DNA from: Steinernema hermaphroditum
Taxonomy: Eukaryota > Nematoda > Chromadorea > Rhabditida > Steinernematidae
NCBI GenBank assembly: GCA_030435675.1
Contig: CM059624.1
Span: 8,518,769-8,582,768, forward strand
DNA: 64,000 bases
Direction: 5' to 3'
This document shows, piece by piece, positions 58,889-64,000 of the stretch. The translations under genes and the position numbers were made by a program. The notes beneath the pieces were generated by a model. The model worked only from the letters and a program-made list of their open reading frames with translations. It ran no database searches and was not told the DNA's origin. Numbering within the stretch: the first letter of the stretch is position 1; the number at the start of each line of letters is the position of its first letter.

Positions 58889-59043
58889 TTGTCCAGATTT
58901 GTTAGATTTGGCGTTGTGCCAACAAGAGTAAAGTGTATAGCTTCCTTTTATGTTAGACTCAAATAATGTTCAACAAGATGGGTAATTCGCGCAATTATTA
59001 CTCGTGTAGAGGATGCTGTACACTGAGGATATACAAGGTAGTA

Positions 59044-59672
59044 TTAGACGATTCCTCTCCTTTTCTGCTCTTCCGCCGAGTAGCAGTAGAGCTCGCATTC
59101 TTGCTTGGTGCGCGGAGAACGCCAGAGATTGAAGTCCAGTTCAGGGCAGTAGGGGAAGATGTAGGGTTCGCACTGGTCGGTGTTGGAAAATCGGTTGACC
59201 TGAAGTACGGTAGGCTAGAACCGGGAAAAAGATAATTTGATTACTCTTCTGAACCAGCGATGAACTTTCTGAGCAGGATCGCGGGTGTTGATGGTGACGT
59301 TAGGGCATCCGTTCACGATGAGGTCGTGCCATAGGACGAAGGGCATGGGATCGCAGCCACGGGCGGGAGATCCAATGGGACACGCGCACAGCTAAACAGA
59401 TCACATAAGTGAAGATATGATGGTTGCGAACCTTACCTGGCAGCCATTTCTTTCGGTGACGACGGCGCAGTCCAAGCCCGTGCAGAGCATGGGCGGACAG
59501 TTCTCAACGATGAGCTTTCCGAGATCGGCGATGATCTGACCATGCCTGCCTGAAGTGTCAGAGGACCGAACTGGGCCCGGTTATGAAAGGAACACTTACG
59601 TTGGGAGTAGACGCCGACTGCAGCGTAAGCGACGACGGCCACGAAGACCGAAACGATTATTCTTCCGCGCAT
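59044..59672 (-). CDS. Secreted Kunitz-like cysteine-rich protein
   Basis: Four exons give about 162 residues. A signal peptide (VSVFVAVVAYAAVGVYS) is followed by a Cys-rich segment (CPPMLCTGLDCAVV, GCQLCACPIGSPARGC). The C-terminal module has CEPYIFPYC and TKQECELYCYS; the C-x7-C and C-x3-C spacings match the last four cysteines of Kunitz domains. The usual Gly-rich turn is missing and the reactive loop cannot be placed, so inhibition is uncertain. It converges with COA8 (stop codons 156 bp apart). Confidence 0.72.
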
Positions 59673-60367
59673 CTTTTCTTCGAAATGAAAGACGCCGGGC
59701 GCCCGCTGAGTTGACCAGAAGGAAGTGGGCGGCGCGATGTTCGACTCGGGAGACGAGCATGAAGGGATGATTCGATGGGATTCCGGTTTCGTTGCACCGC
59801 TTTAACCAACTTGGCGACGCCGACGCCCGAGGCGCGCGCGGGAAGGGGTGCGGGGATCATCGCCACGATTTGCATATTTATCTTCTGCGCTGCGGCAACT
59901 CTCCCAAAAAGCGATCGAGCCGAGTGATTGATTGGAGCTGTGATTTGGAAGCAAAAAAGCGCCGGGAAAGCGCGTGCACGAGCTGCTTTCGGTCCGCTCG
60001 GAGTTTCGCTACTTTTCGCCAAACGTGTTCTGCGCTCACCCCTCTGATTCAACAAAACACTTCGCAGGAGGGGATTGCGGGATGAATTAATCCTTAATCG
60101 GGGGCATATCCCCACTCACGCGCTCCTCACAGATGTCGCCATCGAATACATTCACCTCCACCGCGATTAGCCCATTTGTGGCGTTTAGAAGGCGCAAAAC
60201 AACAAAGACATTGCAGAAAAAGTCCTTTGACCTTCATTCCCTGCTCGCGGAGCCTCGTTCGCTCGCGATTAGAACCCACCGAAAGAAAGATCGATCAGCG
60301 GTTTATTCACAACGTCGCAAATTACAAGATGACCGCATTGCGAAAACCCTTCGATTATCACAGATTA
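59673..60367. other. Intergenic upstream of the Kunitz-like gene
   Basis: About 700 bp, GC-rich near 59800-60000. No gene is supported. Transposon copy B begins at its right end. Confidence 0.4.
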
Positions 60368-61270
60368 TTGTCCGATCAACGGCGAATGTCACCGCCGCAG
60401 TTCGTTGCAGGACCGCAATCAGGGACACGATTGAGTCCGTTATAAGGGGATTTCCGGGTTTCTGACTGAATAAGTGGATTATTTCGAAGACAAAGCCGTT
60501 TTTCAAAATTCCGCTTTGATAGAAGTGTTCGCCGATCGCGGAAGAAGCGTATGCATCGGTTTGCGGCGCATTTTAAATTCATTTTCTACTTTCGAGACAT
60601 GCTTTAAGTAGTTTCGAGCATGATTGCCTGGAAGTAACTCGACATGAGCCCGTAGAAGCTCTGTTCAACAGGTGTAGATTAAGAGCTACCTTCTCTAGTT
60701 CGCAGATTCGTACAATCTGCGCATCATTGTTTTTCCTTAGCAATGATATTTCCTGATGCGCTAACATCAGTTGCTGGTTAGCATCTGCCAAGGCGTTCCT
60801 CAGTTCCTCAGTTTCACACTGAGCGTGTCTTCTTGATTCCTCCTTTTCGGTCGCCCATGACTGTCGAGCGAAAGCCAACAGCCTTGCTCTTACACACTTC
60901 GACTTTGATAATTTTACCGTTTGGAGTTCTGCGAATAATAGAATTTGTAGAAAACAATAAATAAAGCAAGAAACCGCACGATAAATCCATCGAACTGATG
61001 GAAACAATCAGCGAACACGAACGTGCGCGCCTCAAAACCGTTATAACTTTGCGAGGAAAGTAGAAAATGCGCCGCAAACCGATGCATACGCTTCTTCGGC
61101 GATCGGCGAACACTTCTATCAAAGCGGAATTTTGAAAAACGGCTTTGTCTTCGAAATAATCCACTTATTCAGTCAGAAACCCGGAAATCCCCTTATAACG
61201 GACTCAATCGTGTCCCTGATTGCGGTCCTACAACGAACTGCGGCGGTGACATTCGCCGTTGATCGGACAA
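60368..61270. mobile_element. TA-flanked inverted-repeat transposon, copy B (0.9 kb)
   Basis: Same ends, same TA flanks and same interior exon as copy A, with only a few base differences. It lacks about 200 bp that copy A has on its left side. The coiled-coil exon lies on the minus strand at about 60690-60928. Near-identity to copy A implies recent movement. Confidence 0.9.
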
Positions 61271-61355
61271 TACCAGGTTCCTCAACGCTCTACCAAATAG
61301 AATTCTGCCTGGCGAATGAGCAAGTCTTCGCCCTATACTTTCTGCCTGGCCTTAC

Positions 61356-64000
61356 TCACTCGTTCGTGTAGTACAGAACGAAAGCCGCTTTCGTCTAAAG
61401 AAGAATCCAGATGGAGAGAGCGCCAGGGACGGAGGTACCTGTAGGGAGTCCTCGGAGACGGGGCGCACCGACTCGTCGTTGAATTCGAGCCACTGCCGCG
61501 TCTTTGCGTTCTTCACGTGCGCGTAGTAGTGACCGGAGTTGAGGTTGCCCACATGGTTCTGGAACGGGGGTCAGCGCACGCACAGAACGGGAACCCACCG
61601 TGACGGAGTAGAGCGTGTAGACGCTCCGTGAGTCGTCCGCCTTCTCGTGCAGGAAGGGCTTCACATTCAACTGCTTCCCGAAGCGCACGTTGATGTCCTT
61701 CTTCACGTAGTTGTTCCCCATCTCCCCGAAGCGTTTCAGTTGAATAACCTGCAAATCACACCTTCAGAAGTGCCCTTCAAGGGCGCCCTCACCAGAACCT
61801 TCGGCAACTTCCACATCTTCGTGTGGCGCGTCATCCGCCTCCGGAGTTTGCAATGGGAACACTCCACGTCCACTTCCTGAAAGGTGCAGGGACTGAGAGC
61901 GCCTCCTTGAATGCTACCGTACCTCCAAGGAGAAGTACCTCTCGAGGCAGTCCTCCAGGGTCGTGTGATGACCGTCGTTCCGCAGGTCCAGCGCTATGAA
62001 GAGCATTCCCTCGAAGACAACTGTCTGCGTTTTGCAGGATGAGCACCGCTTAGGCGACACCGTTTGGAGCTGAAGGGGGTAAGGTAAGGTGCGCTTCGAG
62101 GAGAGCACTCACGCTGAAGATCTGGTTGATGGGCGAGTCGGCGAACTGCTTCGAGATCGAGTCGTACTTCGCGGCGTCGGCACGGATGTTCTCTCCGGTG
62201 AACTCAGGAAGCACTACTGGCTTCGGGTTGCTGACCTGAAATGAGTCCATCAGAGGCGCGAGGAAGAACCGGAGATAACAAACCACGTTTGTGTCTTCGT
62301 GCAGCGCGTCGATGAGGATGTTCTCGAACTCCGCGGCGTCGTGCTGTTGTCCGTTGGCGAGGAACTCGTTGACGTGGTCCGCGAACACCGCCTGAAGAAC
62401 TCGTCAGTCGGTGGGGAAGACGAACTCACCCGGAAAGCCTCGGGCTGCACCGCCACGAACTCTGCGCACCACATCATATCCAGAAGGGCCGTGAAGGCTG
62501 CCGATATGACCCCCTCGGAACCCATTCTGCTGTCCCTGAAAGGGTTGCTCCTGGTCAGAAGGCTCGAGCCAACCTGTTGACGATGCGCGTGAAGTTCTTC
62601 CTGCAAAAGAGCGCGCGGAGGGGCCCCGTGTTGGAGAGCGCCTGCAGCGTCGCGTTCATGAAGCACGTGTTTACAATGTTGATGAGCCCAGTGTAGCCCG
62701 GCTGCTGAAAGTAGGGAGGGCGGATTACGGTAGCTTCTCTCGCGACTCACCGCTTGGCCCTTTCGCGACTTCTTCCGGAGGTTCTCCACGCACGCTTCGT
62801 AGACGGACATGACGTTGATTTGGAACTCTGCCCTGCAAGGCTTCTTGAACTCGTTCTGTGGACACTCGGACTTACTCTTTCTTCTCGGTGGGCTCCTTCG
62901 CCATTCGATCGACGGTAGCTCGCGGTGGAGGGAGGGCTGGAGCACTTCGGGCGATGGACGCGAGCGAAGACACGCTAGAATAAGTGATGAGGAGGCAAAG
63001 AAGTCGCAGTTTCTCGAAGAAACGGTAGAGTTGTGGGAAAGTTGGCTGATTCTTCGAGCGCCTCGAGGAGGTTGGCATCGAAGTCAGTGGAGTTGGTTCG
63101 ACCGGTCCCCGATCCCGGGTCCGACCGGAATGAGAGGAGGGACCCACCTGGGAGACGCTGAGACGTCTGGCCGCGCTCCTCCGAGTGTCCTAACGTCTTT
63201 TCCATTACAGGTCTCGCTTGAAGGAGAGTGGCCGAAGCCGTTGGCATCGGGCGACTTCGGCTTCATCGAGCGATCGACCGCAGGTACCTGGCGGAGGACA
63301 GGCGGGTCAGGACGTGAAGGCGCCAGAGGCGCAACGCGATTCCTGAGGGAGAAGGAAGGCGTCGGTGGCGGTCGAGGCGGGAACGATGTCGACGGTTTAA
63401 CGGTACCGTAAGGCTGTACCCTCGGGGCGCCATTTTCGATGAACGGAATGTTGTCGGAGATGGTAAAGGCCCCCACACTCTCGGAGGAGAAGGACTGCGG
63501 AAGTGCGGGTTGGAAGCCTGGCGTCGAGGTGCCGGGGGGCGAAGGCGGACGTACAGGCGAAGGTCCCCGGGACGGGGGACGCGACTTCGGCTTCAAGAGG
63601 TCGGGACATACGCCGACGCGCTTCGAGGTGCGTAGCTTGGCGATCGCCTTGACGATGTCGATGTCGCCATCGCCGAGCAGTGAGGTCCGCCGGGAGGAGC
63701 CGTCGGCTCTGGCCACGTAGGCTGGGTAGGTCGTGCGCCACGCGGCGAAACCGCCCTTTAGGTACAGTGGAGGTACCTTTGGACGGTAGTGGTTGTTGTA
63801 GTCGTAGAGGGCCGCGTAGAGGATCCCCGCGGCGGAATTCCTGGTGAGCTTTCCGTTCGCTTCGAAGGGATCGGGCTGCTCGCCGGAGTCCAGAAGCACG
63901 ATGAGGTCGAAGTCAGTGAGGCGGTTTAGGAGCACCCTGGATCCCAGAGGGACCGACTTCAAAATCACTTGGAAGATGCATCTGGAAAGGGAGTTTCAGG
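61356..64000 (-). CDS. USP8: USP8-type ubiquitin carboxyl-terminal hydrolase (rhodanese + USP), 5' end outside window
   Basis: Cysteine protease that removes ubiquitin from endosomal cargo. Partial: the gene enters from the right edge and ends at 61356. A rhodanese-like domain comes first (FDLIVLLDSGEQP, YLKGGFAAWRTTYPAY), as in USP8 and C. elegans USP-50, then a Pro/Ser-rich linker. The USP domain has the Cys box (GLINIVNTCFMNATLQAL), the QQHDAAEF box, a zinc ribbon (CSSCKTQ...CSHCKLRR), KLPKVLVIQLKRFG and the His box (NSGHYYAHVKN). It ends AAFVLYYTNE. The Gly usual in NLGNTC is Val here. The stop lies 85 bp from transposon copy B. Confidence 0.92.

Overview
This is eukaryotic nuclear DNA, almost certainly from a nematode of the rhabditid/tylenchid type. 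I infer this from many very short introns (mostly 38-60 bp) with TTTCAG-type acceptors, an acceptor-like site a few bases before many start codons (as expected for spliced-leader trans-splicing), tightly packed same-strand gene runs that look like operons, and best-remembered family matches to C. elegans proteins (V-ATPase E, cyclin B, UMP synthase). The GC-rich exons and very small introns do not let me name the genus. Exon boundaries were joined by eye from splice signals and reading phase.

Layout. 1-7 kb: a B-type cyclin (-), a first array-flanked mobile element, the proteasome activator PSME3 with a small ATP-synthase-e-like gene upstream of it (-), and a second array-flanked element. 7-19 kb: a coiled-coil gene with a very tightly spaced upstream partner (-), UMP synthase (+), a small cysteine-rich secreted protein (+), RMC1 (-), and the pair V-ATPase subunit E / degenerate fumarylacetoacetate-hydrolase-fold protein (+). 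20-30 kb: a BRICHOS membrane protein (+), a 1.2 kb palindromic element, the LRP chaperone RAP (-), a four-pass membrane protein and two EB-type cysteine-rich secreted proteins (+). 30-38 kb: TAPT1 (+) with a palindromic element in one intron, a coiled-coil gene (+), an unidentified mitochondrial-looking protein (-) and a candidate amidated neuropeptide precursor (-). 39-43 kb: two small helix-loop-helix genes without a recognisable DNA-binding basic region, separated by gene-poor DNA rich in CAGCTG E-boxes. 43-50 kb: a single-pass membrane protein (-), adenylosuccinate synthetase (-), and a secreted helical protein (+). 51-61 kb: two copies of a TA-flanked inverted-repeat transposon carrying a coding-like exon, DGAT2, the candidate operon SNRPG-GTF2F2-QTRT2-COA8 (+), and a Kunitz-like protein (-). 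61-64 kb: a USP8-type ubiquitin protease (-) cut by the window edge.

There is no single pathway cluster. The mix is housekeeping functions (pyrimidine and purine synthesis, splicing, transcription, tRNA queuosine, proton pumping, lipid storage, endosomal deubiquitination) plus nematode secreted proteins. The most unusual items are the FAH-fold protein that has lost its expected metal and catalytic residues, the Id-like HLH pair with its E-box cluster, the candidate neuropeptide, the transposon family that appears to have picked up a coding exon, a peptide conserved through synonymous changes on either side of one of those transposons, and two elements built from inverted hexamer arrays.
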